Source: Rhodanobacter sp. T12-5 (GTDB lineage Bacteria; Pseudomonadota; Gammaproteobacteria; Xanthomonadales; Rhodanobacteraceae). Taken from it: a DNA stretch of 64,000 nt. The stretch is from contig NZ_NPKN01000001.1 of assembly GCF_008329435.1 (NCBI RefSeq), positions 434,001 through 498,000 on the forward strand, written 5' to 3'. The translations under genes and the position numbers were made by a program. Shown here one piece after another: positions 24,744 to 33,156 of the stretch. The notes under the pieces are model-generated. The model was not told the DNA's origin. It saw nothing but the letters and a program-made list of their open reading frames with translations, and ran no database searches. Numbering within the stretch: the stretch's first letter is position 1; the number at the start of each line of letters is the position of its first letter.

Positions 24744-25769
24744 ATGACCGCCTCCGCAACGCTGCCCGTGCCGGTCTGGCGCGACGAACTCGAACACGAG
24801 TACGCCGCGCTGGCCGAGCGCCTGGAACCGCTGGTGCCGTGCCTGGAAATATCCCTGCACCTGCCGTGGATCGAAGCCATCAACACGCTGAAGAAGCAGC
24901 GCGGTGCGGTGATCATGGCGCACAGCTACCAGTCGCCGGAGATCTTCCACGGCGTGGCCGACATCACCGGCGACTCGCTCGGCCTGGCGCAGGCGGCGGC
25001 CGACTGCGACGCCGACCTGATCGTGTTGTGCGGCGTGCACTTCATGGCCGAGAGCGCAAAGATCCTGGCGCCGGGAAAGACCGTGCTGATTCCCGACCTC
25101 GAAGCCGGCTGCTCGCTGGCTTCGTCGATCACTGCCGCCGACGTGCGTGCGCTGCGCGCGCAACACCCCGGCGTGCCGGTGGTGAGCTACGCCAACACCT
25201 CGGCCGCGGTGAAGGCGGAGTCCGACGCGATCTGCACCTCGGCGAATGCGGTGCAGGTGGTCGAGTCGATGGGCACGGGCAAGGTGATCTTCCTGCCCGA
25301 CGAGTACCTGGGCCGCCACGTCGCCAGCCAGACCCGGGTCGAGCTGGTGCTGTGGCACGGCCGCTGCGAGGTGCACGAGAAGTTCACCGCGCAACAGGCG
25401 CGGCACGCGCGCGAACAGTTCGACGCGATGCTGGTGGCGCATCCGGAGTGTCCGCCGGAGGTACTCGCCGAGGCGGATTTCGTCGGTTCCACCACGGCCA
25501 TGGGCAAGTGGCTGGAACGCGAAAAGCCGGCACGCGTCGCGTTGATCACCGAGTGCTCGATGGCCGACAACCTGCGCGCACAGTTCCCGGCGACGCAATT
25601 CATCAAGCCGTGCAACCTGTGTCCGCACATGCAGCGGATCACCCTGCCGAAGATCTACGAAGCCCTGCGTGACCTGAGGCATGCCGTGGAGGTGCCGCCG
25701 CAGGTTGCCGTGCGTGCCCGCGCGGCGCTGCAGCGGATGCTGGCCGTGGGTCGGCGCGAAACCGTGTGA
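24744..25769 (+). CDS. nadA: Quinolinate synthase
   Basis: The 341-residue 4Fe-4S enzyme condenses iminoaspartate with dihydroxyacetone phosphate to quinolinate in NAD synthesis. Family motifs are IMAHSYQSPEIFHGVADITG DS-type N-terminal region, LCGVHFMAESAKIL, VVSYANTSAAVKAESD and CNLCPHMQRI, which include the cluster cysteines. It forms an operon with nadB (four-base overlap) and lies 35 bases after ubiT. The cluster is oxygen-sensitive, which fits an anaerobic island. Confidence 0.95.
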   Translation: MTASATLPVPVWRDELEHEYAALAERLEPLVPCLEISLHLPWIEAINTLKKQRGAVIMAHSYQSPEIFHGVADITGDSLGLAQAAADCDADLIVLCGVHFMAESAKILAPGKTVLIPDLEAGCSLASSITAADVRALRAQHPGVPVVSYANTSAAVKAESDAICTSANAVQVVESMGTGKVIFLPDEYLGRHVASQTRVELVLWHGRCEVHEKFTAQQARHAREQFDAMLVAHPECPPEVLAEADFVGSTTAMGKWLEREKPARVALITECSMADNLRAQFPATQFIKPCNLCPHMQRITLPKIYEALRDLRHAVEVPPQVAVRARAALQRMLAVGRRETV

Positions 25770-27205
25770 GGCGCGAACGTCGACCCATCGTGGTGGTAGG
25801 CGGTGGCGTGGCCGGTCTGGTCACGGCGCTTGCCGCGGCGCCGGCGCCGGTGCGCCTGCTGTGCCGTGCGCACGACGGCAGCGGCAGTGCCAGCGCGCTG
25901 GCGCAGGGTGGCATCGCCGCCGCGCTCGATCCGCACGACAGCACCGCTGCGCATGCCGGCGACACCATCGAGGCGGGCGCCCGGCACAACGACGCGACTG
26001 CGGTGCAATGGCTGACCGGCGAGGCGCCGGGCGCGATCGCCTGGTTGCAGCAGCAGGGCGTGCGGTTCGATCGCGGCGTCGACGGCAGCCTGCAGCTGGG
26101 TCGCGAGGGCGGCCATGGCGCCGCGCGCATCGTGCACGCCGGCGGCGATGCCACCGGCGCGGCGCTGGTGCGCGCGCTGCGCGCCAGGGTGCAGTCGTCG
26201 GCGCATGTGCAGTGGCGCGGTGGCGTCGATGTCGATGCGCTGTTGTTGCGCGATGGTGCCGTGGTCGGTGTGCGCACCCGCGACGAGCGTGGCCGCCGGC
26301 AACACATGGAGGCCGCCGCGGTGGTGCTTGCCACCGGCGGCATCGGTGCGCTGTTTGCGCACACCAGCAATCCGGCCGGTGCGGATGGTGCGGGGCTGGC
26401 GCTGGGCCTGGCCAGCGGCGCCGCGTCGCGCGATCTGGAGTTCATGCAGTTTCATCCCACCGCGCTGGATGTCGACGGCCATTGCCTGCCGCTGATCACC
26501 GAGGCTCTGCGCGGCGCCGGTGCGCGCCTGCTCGATGCCGCCGGGCAACCGCTGATGCGCGGCCTGCATCCGCTCGGCGATCTGGCGCCGCGTGATGTGG
26601 TGGCCCGCCGCGTCTGGCAGATGCAGCGCGAGGGCGGCAAGGTCTGGCTCGATGCGACGGCGGTGAGTGGCGACTGGAACCTCCGCTTTCCCACCGTGCT
26701 GGCGGCGTGCCTGGCGCATGGTCTTGATCCGCGGCAGGTGCCGCTGCCGGTGACGCCCGCCGCACATTTCCACATGGGCGGCATCGCCACCGACCTGGAT
26801 GGGCGCAGCACCTTGGCCGGCCTGCACGCGGTGGGCGAGGTTGCCTGCAACGGCGTGCATGGCGCCAACCGGCTGGCCAGCAATTCGCTGCTGGAAGGGG
26901 TGGCGTGCGGTCGCCGGCTCGGCGCCGCGCTGGCGATTGCCGCGCCGGTGCGCAGTGGACCGGGCAGCCATCGCTGGGCCGAGCGTGGCGACGGTTTGCC
27001 ACCGGCAGCGCTGGCCGCGTTGCGCACGCTGCTGTGGCATGCCGCCGGTCCGGTGCGCGAGGCATCGTCATTGCGCGACGCATGGCGTGCCTGTGCGGCT
27101 GCCGCGGACGCCGGCTGGCAGATGCGTCTGGCCAAATCGCTGCTGCGCGCGGCCGCGTTGCGCCGGCGCAGCCTCGGCGCGCATTGTCGGCTTGATCGCG
27201 GCTGA
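25766..27205 (+). CDS. nadB: L-aspartate oxidase
   Basis: A GTG start overlapping the nadA stop gives 479 residues, shorter than the roughly 540 of E. coli NadB. The FAD motif VVVGGGVAGLVTALAAA, the loop GSASALAQGGIAAALDPHDS and the active-site HFHMGGIATDLDGRSTL with NGVHGANRLASNSLLEG are all present. It makes iminoaspartate for NadA. The enzyme can use fumarate instead of oxygen as electron acceptor, so it works anaerobically. The shorter C-terminal helical region is the main difference from the family. Confidence 0.94.
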   Translation: MRRERRPIVVVGGGVAGLVTALAAAPAPVRLLCRAHDGSGSASALAQGGIAAALDPHDSTAAHAGDTIEAGARHNDATAVQWLTGEAPGAIAWLQQQGVRFDRGVDGSLQLGREGGHGAARIVHAGGDATGAALVRALRARVQSSAHVQWRGGVDVDALLLRDGAVVGVRTRDERGRRQHMEAAAVVLATGGIGALFAHTSNPAGADGAGLALGLASGAASRDLEFMQFHPTALDVDGHCLPLITEALRGAGARLLDAAGQPLMRGLHPLGDLAPRDVVARRVWQMQREGGKVWLDATAVSGDWNLRFPTVLAACLAHGLDPRQVPLPVTPAAHFHMGGIATDLDGRSTLAGLHAVGEVACNGVHGANRLASNSLLEGVACGRRLGAALAIAAPVRSGPGSHRWAERGDGLPPAALAALRTLLWHAAGPVREASSLRDAWRACAAAADAGWQMRLAKSLLRAAALRRRSLGAHCRLDRG

Positions 27206-27271
27206 AGCGGTGCGCTGCGGCGATATGCCCTATGCCGCAACGCCTGCCGTGGCCCTCATCAGTGGCGCTGG

Positions 27272-27285
27272 CTGACTCTCGTCAA
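27272..27285 (+). promoter_or_regulatory. Fnr/Dnr-type box of fabA-fabB
   Basis: CTGACTCTCGTCAA has one mismatch to the TTGAC-N4-GTCAA dyad and is centred about 62 bases before the fabA ATG, matching the spacing of nirK, porin and norZ boxes. Confidence 0.55.
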
Positions 27286-27340
27286 GACGCGCGCAGATTC
27301 AGTTGTGCAAACTGCAGCTTCCCCACCCAGCGAGCCTTCC

Positions 27341-27856
27341 ATGACACGTCCATCTTCGCTCGATTACGAACAACTGCTGGCCTGTGGCCGGGGCGAACTG
27401 TTCGGCGACGGCAATGCACGACTGCCCGCGCCGCCGATGCTGATGTTCGACCGCATTTCCCATATCGCCACCGAAGGCGGGGCGTATGGCAAGGGATTGA
27501 TCCAAGCCGAATTGGACATCCATCCGGAGCTGTGGTTTTTCGGCTGCCATTTTCTTGGCGATCCGGTGATGCCCGGTTGCCTCGGGCTCGATGCGATGTG
27601 GCAGCTCAGCGGGTTCTTCCTGCCCTGGCTGGGTGAACCCGGTCGCGGTCGCGCGCTGGGCGTGGGCCAGGTGAAATTTTCCGGGCAGGTCATGCCGACG
27701 GCGAAGCTGGTGCGCTACAAGATCGACATCCGCCGCGTGATGCGCGGCAAATTGCGCATGGTGATCGCCGACGGCAAGACCTTCGTCGACGACCGCCTGA
27801 TCTACGAGGCGAGCGACATGCGCGTGGGCCTGTTCCAGTCCACCGAGGGCTTTTGA
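27341..27856 (+). CDS. fabA: 3-hydroxydecanoyl-ACP dehydratase/isomerase
   Basis: The 171-residue hot-dog enzyme dehydrates 3-hydroxydecanoyl-ACP and isomerises it to cis-3-decenoyl-ACP, the branch point to unsaturated fatty acids without oxygen. Catalytic H70 ([13 protein letters not shown]) and D84 (LGLDAMWQL) are at the exact family positions. ATG at 27341 is chosen over an upstream ATG at 27305. fabB starts two bases after the stop. The Fnr-type box suggests this pair is induced when oxygen-dependent desaturation fails. Confidence 0.97.
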   Translation: MTRPSSLDYEQLLACGRGELFGDGNARLPAPPMLMFDRISHIATEGGAYGKGLIQAELDIHPELWFFGCHFLGDPVMPGCLGLDAMWQLSGFFLPWLGEPGRGRALGVGQVKFSGQVMPTAKLVRYKIDIRRVMRGKLRMVIADGKTFVDDRLIYEASDMRVGLFQSTEGF

Positions 27857-27857
27857 G

Positions 27858-29066
27858 ATGCGCCGCGTCGTGGTGACCGGCATGGGCATCGTGTCGTGCC
27901 TGGGCAACCAGACGGCGACGGTGTCGCACGCACTGCACGAGAGCCTCAGCGGCATCCGCGCGATGCCCGGTTACGCTGAACTCGGCCTGCGCAGCCAGGT
28001 CGCCGGCGTGCCGGAGATCGACCTGGATGCCGAGATCGACCGCAAGCTGCGCCGCTTCATGGGTGACGCCGCCGCCTACGCCTACGTGGCGATGCGTTCG
28101 GCGATCGCCGATGCCGGGCTTGCCATCGAGCACATCTGCCACCCACGCACCGGCGTGATCGCCGGTTCCGGCGGCGGTTCGCCGCGCTGGCAGATCGAGA
28201 CCGGCGACCTGCTGCGCCACAAGGGCGTGCGCAAGGTCGGCCCGTTCATGGTGCCGCGCACGATGTGCTCCACCGTGTCGGCCACGCTGGCTACCGCATT
28301 CGGCATCCTCGGCCTGAGCTATTCGATCGCCGCCGCCTGCGCGACCTCGGGGCATTGTATCGGCGCCGCGGCGGACCTGATTCGGCATGGCGCGCAGGAC
28401 GTGATGTTCGCCGGCGGCGGCGAGGAGGAGCACTGGGGCATGACCGCGCAGTTCGATGCGATGGGCGCGCTTTCCACCGGCAGCAACGACACGCCGCAGC
28501 GCGCGTCGCGCCCGTATGACGTTGCCCGCGACGGCTTCGTCATCGCCGGTGGCGGCGGCATGCTGGTGCTGGAGGAATACGAGCATGCCCGCGCACGCGG
28601 CGCGCACATCCATGCCGAACTGGTCGGTTACGGCGTCACTTCCGATGGCGCCGACATGGTGGCGCCGTCCGGCGAAGGCGCGGTGCGCTGCATGCAGATG
28701 GCGATGGCCAACCTGCGCGCGCCGATCGACTACCTCAACACCCATGGCACGGCCACGCCGCTGGGTGACATCGTGGAGCTGCAATCGGTGCGCAAGGTTT
28801 TCGCCGATGCGGTGCCGCCGCTGTCCTCGACCAAGGCGCTGACCGGTCACTCGCTCGGCGCGGCCAGCGTGCACGAGGCGATCTACAGCCTGCTGATGCT
28901 CAACGAAGGCTTCATCGCCGGCTCGGCCCATATTGACGAGCTGGACCCGCGCGCCGAAGGCTTCCCGATCGTGCGTGCAAGCCGCGATGCGCAGCTGCGC
29001 ACGGTGATGTCCAACAGCTTCGGCTTCGGCGGCACCAACGCCAGCCTGGTGTTCGCCAGGGTGTGA
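27858..29066 (+). CDS. fabB: Beta-ketoacyl-ACP synthase I
   Basis: The 402-residue condensing enzyme elongates the unsaturated acyl chain made by FabA. The thiolase fold triad is visible: C161 ([14 protein letters not shown]), His in [13 protein letters not shown] and His in [16 protein letters not shown]. The [12 protein letters not shown]-terminus is typical. It is translationally coupled to fabA. Other fabB/fabF copies may exist outside the window. Confidence 0.96.
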   Translation: MRRVVVTGMGIVSCLGNQTATVSHALHESLSGIRAMPGYAELGLRSQVAGVPEIDLDAEIDRKLRRFMGDAAAYAYVAMRSAIADAGLAIEHICHPRTGVIAGSGGGSPRWQIETGDLLRHKGVRKVGPFMVPRTMCSTVSATLATAFGILGLSYSIAAACATSGHCIGAAADLIRHGAQDVMFAGGGEEEHWGMTAQFDAMGALSTGSNDTPQRASRPYDVARDGFVIAGGGGMLVLEEYEHARARGAHIHAELVGYGVTSDGADMVAPSGEGAVRCMQMAMANLRAPIDYLNTHGTATPLGDIVELQSVRKVFADAVPPLSSTKALTGHSLGAASVHEAIYSLLMLNEGFIAGSAHIDELDPRAEGFPIVRASRDAQLRTVMSNSFGFGGTNASLVFARV

Positions 29067-29088
29067 TGGCAACACCAGCACTGCTGCC

Positions 29089-29114
29089 GCAGGGGCCCGC
29101 CAGCGGGCTCCTGC
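29089..29114. repeat. REP-like hairpin after fabB
   Basis: GCAGGGGCCCGC-CA-GCGGGCTCCTGC forms a stem with one mismatch. Its core resembles the type 2 REP arms near 62.4 kb (CCCGCTCGCGGGC-like). It has no T tract and may stabilise or end the fabAB message. Confidence 0.5.
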
Positions 29115-29166
29115 ACACGGGCGGCCACCATCGCCTTTCACCACTCCCATCCTCCGGAAGAGCCCC

Positions 29167-29817
29167 ATGCCATCCATTCCAGCCTCACGCCCATCGACCT
29201 TTGGCGAGGAACTTGCCAACAGCATCAGCCATGGCCTCGGCGTGGTGCTGGCCATCGTTGGCCTGCCGATCCTGATCGTCAACGCGGTGCATGTCGGCAG
29301 CACCGCGGCGATGGTGGGGGCGGCGGTGTTCGGCGGCAGTACGATCCTGTTGTACATGGCTTCGACGCTGTATCACGCGGTGTCGCACGAGCGGGCCAAG
29401 GCGTGGCTGCGGCGGCTGGATTACGGCGCGATCTACCTGCTGATCGCCGGCACCTATACACCGATCGCACTGGGCGTGTTGCGCGACAGCTGGGGCCTGG
29501 CCCTGCTCGGCGTGATCTGGAGCCTGGCGCTGCTGGGGCTGGTGTTCAAGCTGGTGGTGGGCGCGCGGTTCGAGCGGCTGTCCACGGCGCTGTATGTGGC
29601 GATGGGCTGGATGGCGCTGATCGCGATCCGCCCGCTGTGGCAGCACATGCCGGCGGCCGGCTTGATCCTGCTGTTCGGCGGTGGCGTGGCGTATACGCTG
29701 GGCGTGGTGTTTTTCATGCTGCACGAGCGGCTGCGCTACAGCCATTTCATCTGGCATCTGTTCGTGCTTGCCGGCACCGGCTGCCACTACGCCACCGTGC
29801 TGGGTTACGCGTATTGA
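29167..29817 (+). CDS. Haemolysin III/PAQR family membrane protein
   Basis: The 216-residue protein has about seven membrane helices. The metal-site motifs of the HlyIII/PAQR fold are present: EELANSISHGLGVVLA, YMASTLYHAVSH, YLLIAGTYTPIAL and HLFVLAGTGCHYATV, giving Ser, His and Asp/His ligands for zinc. Bacterial members are inner-membrane proteins of uncertain function, possibly lipid hydrolases; the haemolysin name is historical. It lies after fabAB, which may fit a membrane-lipid role. Confidence 0.85.
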   Translation: MPSIPASRPSTFGEELANSISHGLGVVLAIVGLPILIVNAVHVGSTAAMVGAAVFGGSTILLYMASTLYHAVSHERAKAWLRRLDYGAIYLLIAGTYTPIALGVLRDSWGLALLGVIWSLALLGLVFKLVVGARFERLSTALYVAMGWMALIAIRPLWQHMPAAGLILLFGGGVAYTLGVVFFMLHERLRYSHFIWHLFVLAGTGCHYATVLGYAY

Positions 29818-29827
29818 GCGGCGGCGC

Positions 29828-30709
29828 TCATGCCGGCGCTTCGGTCAAGCGCATGCCCGGCTCGCCGTACCAGTAGCCGTTGCGCGCGCCGATGCGTGGC
29901 GGCGCCACCGGTGAGCGGCGGGCGAGGTGGTAGTGCGCCACCATCTCGGCCATGCCTTCGGCCTGCGGATACAGCCGCAAGATGTCCACGCCCAGTTCGC
30001 GCAGCACCGGCAGCTCGGGGCCGAGGTCGGTGATCTCCTCGCCCTGGATCTGGATGCCGTTGATGCGCAGGAACGGGCGGCCCTCGCGCGTGGCCAGCGG
30101 CATGCCGTCGGGATAGTCGATGCAGCGGAAGCCGCACTGGTCTTTCGCCACGTCGAGTGCGCGTGCGGTGAAGCAGCGTGCGGAGAAAGCCAGCGGCAGC
30201 CGGCCGAATGCGATCACTTCGAGCTCGGGCATCGTCCTGCCTTGCGCCTGCATCGCCTCGCGCAATTCACGCAGCAAGGTGTGGCCTTGTTCGACACCCG
30301 GCACCCAGCGGCGCAGGCCGTCTTCCATCAGCATCGCCAGCGTCTGGTGGTTGTAAACGTTGAGCGTGGGGCCGGCCACGAACGGCACGCCGCGCTCGCG
30401 ACACAGCTGCACCGCGGACAGGTCGTTCGCCTCGATCCAGCAGTCGCCGTGATCGACCAGCCGCTGCAGTGCGCCCAGCTCGGACTCGGCTTCGATCAGC
30501 GCCAGCGAGGACAGCACGATCTGCTTGCCGCTGCGGGCAAGCTCGGCGGCCAGCGCGATCCAGTCGCGTGTACCGAGTTCGCGCCGCTTGCTGCATACCG
30601 TCTCGCCCAGATAGATGACGTCGACCGGCCAGTCGGCGGCCTCGCGGTAGAACGCCAGCGTGCGTTCGCGCGGCCAGAAATACTGCAGCGGTCCGAGGCT
30701 CAGTTTCAT
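29828..30709 (-). CDS. ubiV: Oxygen-independent ubiquinone hydroxylation protein UbiV (U32 family)
   Basis: The 293-residue protein begins MKLSLGPLQYFWP, matching E. coli UbiV from the first residue. The four cluster cysteines lie at C39 (ETVCSKRRE), C179, C192 and C196, against 39, 180, 193 and 197 in E. coli. UbiU-UbiV is a 4Fe-4S heterodimer that hydroxylates ubiquinone precursors under anoxia, working with UbiT. An ATG three codons earlier (30718) is an alternative start. It directly follows ubiU. Confidence 0.95.
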   Translation of the reverse strand: MKLSLGPLQYFWPRERTLAFYREAADWPVDVIYLGETVCSKRRELGTRDWIALAAELARSGKQIVLSSLALIEAESELGALQRLVDHGDCWIEANDLSAVQLCRERGVPFVAGPTLNVYNHQTLAMLMEDGLRRWVPGVEQGHTLLRELREAMQAQGRTMPELEVIAFGRLPLAFSARCFTARALDVAKDQCGFRCIDYPDGMPLATREGRPFLRINGIQIQGEEITDLGPELPVLRELGVDILRLYPQAEGMAEMVAHYHLARRSPVAPPRIGARNGYWYGEPGMRLTEAPA

Positions 30710-30720
30710 CGTCGTCATCG

Positions 30721-31719
30721 TCAATGCCAGGAGCGGTGATAGGGGCCGAGCGTGGTCTGGTGACCCTCGGCGTGTTTCGACAGCGACTGCTGCCAGCCGG
30801 GCTGCAGGCTCCAGCTGGCGGGAGCGTCGCGGTAGCGGTCCAGCGCCGCACGCCAGGTGCGGGTGACCGAACCCACATACGCCACGCCGCGCTGGCGCCC
30901 CTCGATCTTCAACGCCGCCACGCCGGCCTGCGCCAGTCGCGGCAGCAGCTCCAGCGTGTTCAGGCTGGTCGGTTCCTCCAGCGCGTGGAAGATCTCGCCG
31001 CCGACTTCGAAGCGGCCCTTGCACACGGTCGGATAGCCGGCCGGTTCGCGCGGTTCGAAACGGTCCATCAGCACCTGGTTGAGGCGTACGCTGCGGCGAC
31101 CGTCGTCGTGTTCCTCCCAGCGCACGAAGCTGGCCGGCGAACACACGCCGTGGCGGTTCGGCGAGGCGCCGGTGACGTAGCTCGACAACTGGCAGCGGCC
31201 CTCGACCATGATGCACAGGCTGCCGAACGCGAACACCTCCAGCGGCACCGGCGAGCCTTCGCACAGGCGTTCGACCTGCTGGATCGACAGCACCCGCGGC
31301 AGCACCGCGCGGCTGATGCCGAAGCGCTCGTAGGCATAGCGCAGCGCGGGCGCGGTGGTGGCCGAACCTTGTACCGACAGATGCCGCTTGAGTGATGGAT
31401 GCGTGCGCGTGGCGTAGTCGAGCACGGCCATCTCGGCGGCAATGATCGCGTCGCAGCCGAACTCGGCGGCCTTGTCCACCGCGCTGTACCACTGCGGCAG
31501 GCGCGCGCTGTCGGGATAGGTGTTCAGCGCCAGGTAGACCTGCCTGCCGCGCTGGTGCGCGTAGGCGATGCCATCGCGCAGTTCGTCGTCGCTGAAGTTC
31601 AGCCCGGGAAACGCGCGGGCGTTGGTCTGGTCGCGGAAGCCCGCGTAGACCGCATCGGCGCCGGCGTCGATCGCCGCTTGCAGCGCCGGCAGGTTGCCGG
31701 CAGGACAGACCAGTTGCAT
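30721..31719 (-). CDS. ubiU: Oxygen-independent ubiquinone hydroxylation protein UbiU (U32 family)
   Basis: The 332-residue U32-fold protein has cluster cysteines at C169, C176, C193 and C233, almost the same numbering as E. coli UbiU (169, 176, 193, 232), within FGSLCIMVEGRCQLSSYVTG and HGVCSPASF. The N-terminus MQLVCPAGNLPALQAAIDAG is characteristic. It pairs with UbiV in anaerobic ubiquinone synthesis. A longer ORF starts inside the Fnr-type box, so the ATG at 31719 is used. ubiV follows within a dozen bases. Confidence 0.96.
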   Translation of the reverse strand: MQLVCPAGNLPALQAAIDAGADAVYAGFRDQTNARAFPGLNFSDDELRDGIAYAHQRGRQVYLALNTYPDSARLPQWYSAVDKAAEFGCDAIIAAEMAVLDYATRTHPSLKRHLSVQGSATTAPALRYAYERFGISRAVLPRVLSIQQVERLCEGSPVPLEVFAFGSLCIMVEGRCQLSSYVTGASPNRHGVCSPASFVRWEEHDDGRRSVRLNQVLMDRFEPREPAGYPTVCKGRFEVGGEIFHALEEPTSLNTLELLPRLAQAGVAALKIEGRQRGVAYVGSVTRTWRAALDRYRDAPASWSLQPGWQQSLSKHAEGHQTTLGPYHRSWH

Positions 31720-31777
31720 GAGCACCTCGAAGCTGGGAGTTCGGGGCGCATCGTGGCGGTTGCCCGGGGCGGCTGCG

Positions 31778-31791
31778 TTGACGTGGATCAT
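31778..31791 (-). promoter_or_regulatory. Fnr-type box of ubiU-ubiV
   Basis: On the plus strand this reads TTGACGTGGATCAT; the TGA-N6-TCA core is intact with two departures from consensus. It is centred about 65 bases before the ubiU ATG. Confidence 0.6.
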
Positions 31792-31842
31792 CCCGGATCG
31801 TGTCGGAGGACCGGTCCCGCCTGAACGGACGGCCGGCGGGGG

Positions 31843-32208
31843 TCAGCCGGTGCGGCGCGCGCGCCGGCTCCTTGCTCCGCGCGAGTCGGTGTCGCTTGCG
31901 CAGTAGATACCGTACAGCGTGGCGATGATGGCGTGCGCGGGGCCCGCGGGCAGGGTGTACCAGACGGTCTGCGCTTCGCGCCGGGTACTGACCAGGCCTT
32001 CGTCGCGCAGCCGGGCCAGGTGCTGGGACAGCGCCGACTGGCTGAGTTCGGGCAGTTGCTCGTTGATCTGCCCCACCGACATCTCGCCGTCCAGCAGCAG
32101 GCACAGCATGCGCAGCCGCTGCGCATTGCCCAGCGTCTTGAGCAGCTGCGAGGCCTCTTCGGCGCGCGACTGCATGAGGTCCAGGTCCGCATCGGCCGGC
32201 ATGCTCAT
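31843..32208 (-). CDS. ArsR-family repressor of BigR/SqrR (persulfide-sensing) type
   Basis: The 121-residue winged-helix protein has LSQSALSQHLARLRDEGLVS with TRREAQTVWYTL, typical of the BigR/SqrR/YgaV subgroup. Two cysteines, C36 (RMLCLLLDGE) and C103 (YGIYCASD), are 67 residues apart, as in BigR, where they form a disulphide or tetrasulphide with sulfide-derived persulfides. It should repress the divergent sulfide genes. ATG at 32208 follows AAGAAGG; an ATG at 32247 is possible. Confidence 0.88.
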   Translation of the reverse strand: MSMPADADLDLMQSRAEEASQLLKTLGNAQRLRMLCLLLDGEMSVGQINEQLPELSQSALSQHLARLRDEGLVSTRREAQTVWYTLPAGPAHAIIATLYGIYCASDTDSRGARSRRARRTG

Positions 32209-32266
32209 CGGGTGAACCTTCTTGATGCGCGCGATTGCCTGTTTCATGGAATTGACTTTACCATGA

Positions 32267-32281
32267 TATCTAATTAAGATA
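32267..32281. promoter_or_regulatory. Candidate BigR/SqrR operator
   Basis: TATCT-AATTA-AGATA is a perfect AT-rich dyad in an otherwise GC-rich genome. It lies between the ArsR gene and the divergent DUF2892-DUF302 genes, the position expected for autoregulation and control of the sulfide operon. Confidence 0.6.
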
Positions 32282-32369
32282 AAGCTAATTTAGATGACAT
32301 TGATTTATCCGGGAGGGCCAGCGATTGCTGGCCTCCCGCCGGTTTCCACCCCATCGCAGGAGTTCCGCC

Positions 32370-32576
32370 ATGAATGTCGATCGCATCGTTCTGGGTTTCG
32401 CCGGCACCGTCGTGCTGGTGGGTATCGCGCTGGCGCACTTCGTGGCGCCGGGCTGGATCTGGCTCCCGGTGTTCGTGGGCGCCAACCTGCTGCAGTCCTC
32501 GTTCACCGGCTTCTGCCCGCTGGCGATGCTGCTGCGCAAGCTGGGCCTGAAGCCCGGTTGCGCCTTTCCGTCCTGA
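32370..32576 (+). CDS. DUF2892 (YgaP-like) small membrane protein
   Basis: The 68-residue protein is MNVDRIVLGFAGTVVLVGIA followed by a second helix and GFCPLAMLLRKLGLKPGCAF. It has two membrane helices and two conserved cysteines (FCPL, GCAF). The same domain forms the membrane anchor of the YgaP rhodanese. It lies next to a BigR-like repressor, as in other sulfide-response loci. ATG follows AGGAG. Confidence 0.85.
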   Translation: MNVDRIVLGFAGTVVLVGIALAHFVAPGWIWLPVFVGANLLQSSFTGFCPLAMLLRKLGLKPGCAFPS

Positions 32577-32604
32577 GTGGCGTTGCGTCGAGCCGAGGTG
32601 AACC

Positions 32605-32988
32605 ATGTATTACATCGTTGAAACATCCAAGACGCCGGAACAGGCCGCCACCGACCTGGCCGAAGCGGTCGTGCGCAACGGCTTCGGCGTGCTGCACGTG
32701 CACGATCTGGGCGCCACCCTGCGCAGCAAGGGCGTCGCGTTCGAGCGCCAGTGCAAGGTGTTCGAAGTGTGCAATCCGCAGCAGGCGGCCAGCGTGCTGG
32801 CGGCGGACATGCGGCTGAACATGGCGCTGCCGTGCCGCATCTCGGTCTACACCGACGGCGGCAAGACCTGGATCGGCATGATCCGGCCGGTGCGGATGTT
32901 GGGCATGCTCTCGACCGATGCCGCCCTGGTTGCGACGGCGGGCGAAGTGGAGCAGGTCGTCACGCGCATCATCGACGAGGCCCGGTGA
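32605..32988 (+). CDS. DUF302 protein
   Basis: The 127-residue protein has the DUF302 pattern: VVRNGFGVLHVHDLGATLRSKG, then CKVFEVCNPQQAASVL, then LPCRISVYTDGGKTWIGMIRP. The fold is a small alpha/beta dimer of unknown function. Cysteines at CKVFEVC and LPCR may matter in a sulfide context. It is 28 bases after the DUF2892 gene and probably in the same operon. Confidence 0.85.
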   Translation: MYYIVETSKTPEQAATDLAEAVVRNGFGVLHVHDLGATLRSKGVAFERQCKVFEVCNPQQAASVLAADMRLNMALPCRISVYTDGGKTWIGMIRPVRMLGMLSTDAALVATAGEVEQVVTRIIDEAR

Positions 32989-33156
32989 AATGCCGCGGCC
33001 GTACCGGCGCCCCGCGGCGCCGAAACCAGGTCGGATCCCTGCGTGAAGTCCCTGCGGGTCTTGCCGGCACCATCGCCTGCCGAGTTGACCACGCTCAAGT
33101 CCTCCCCGGCTTTGATGGCACACGCTGCCAGCATCCCCTCTGAGCAGGAGTCTGCC

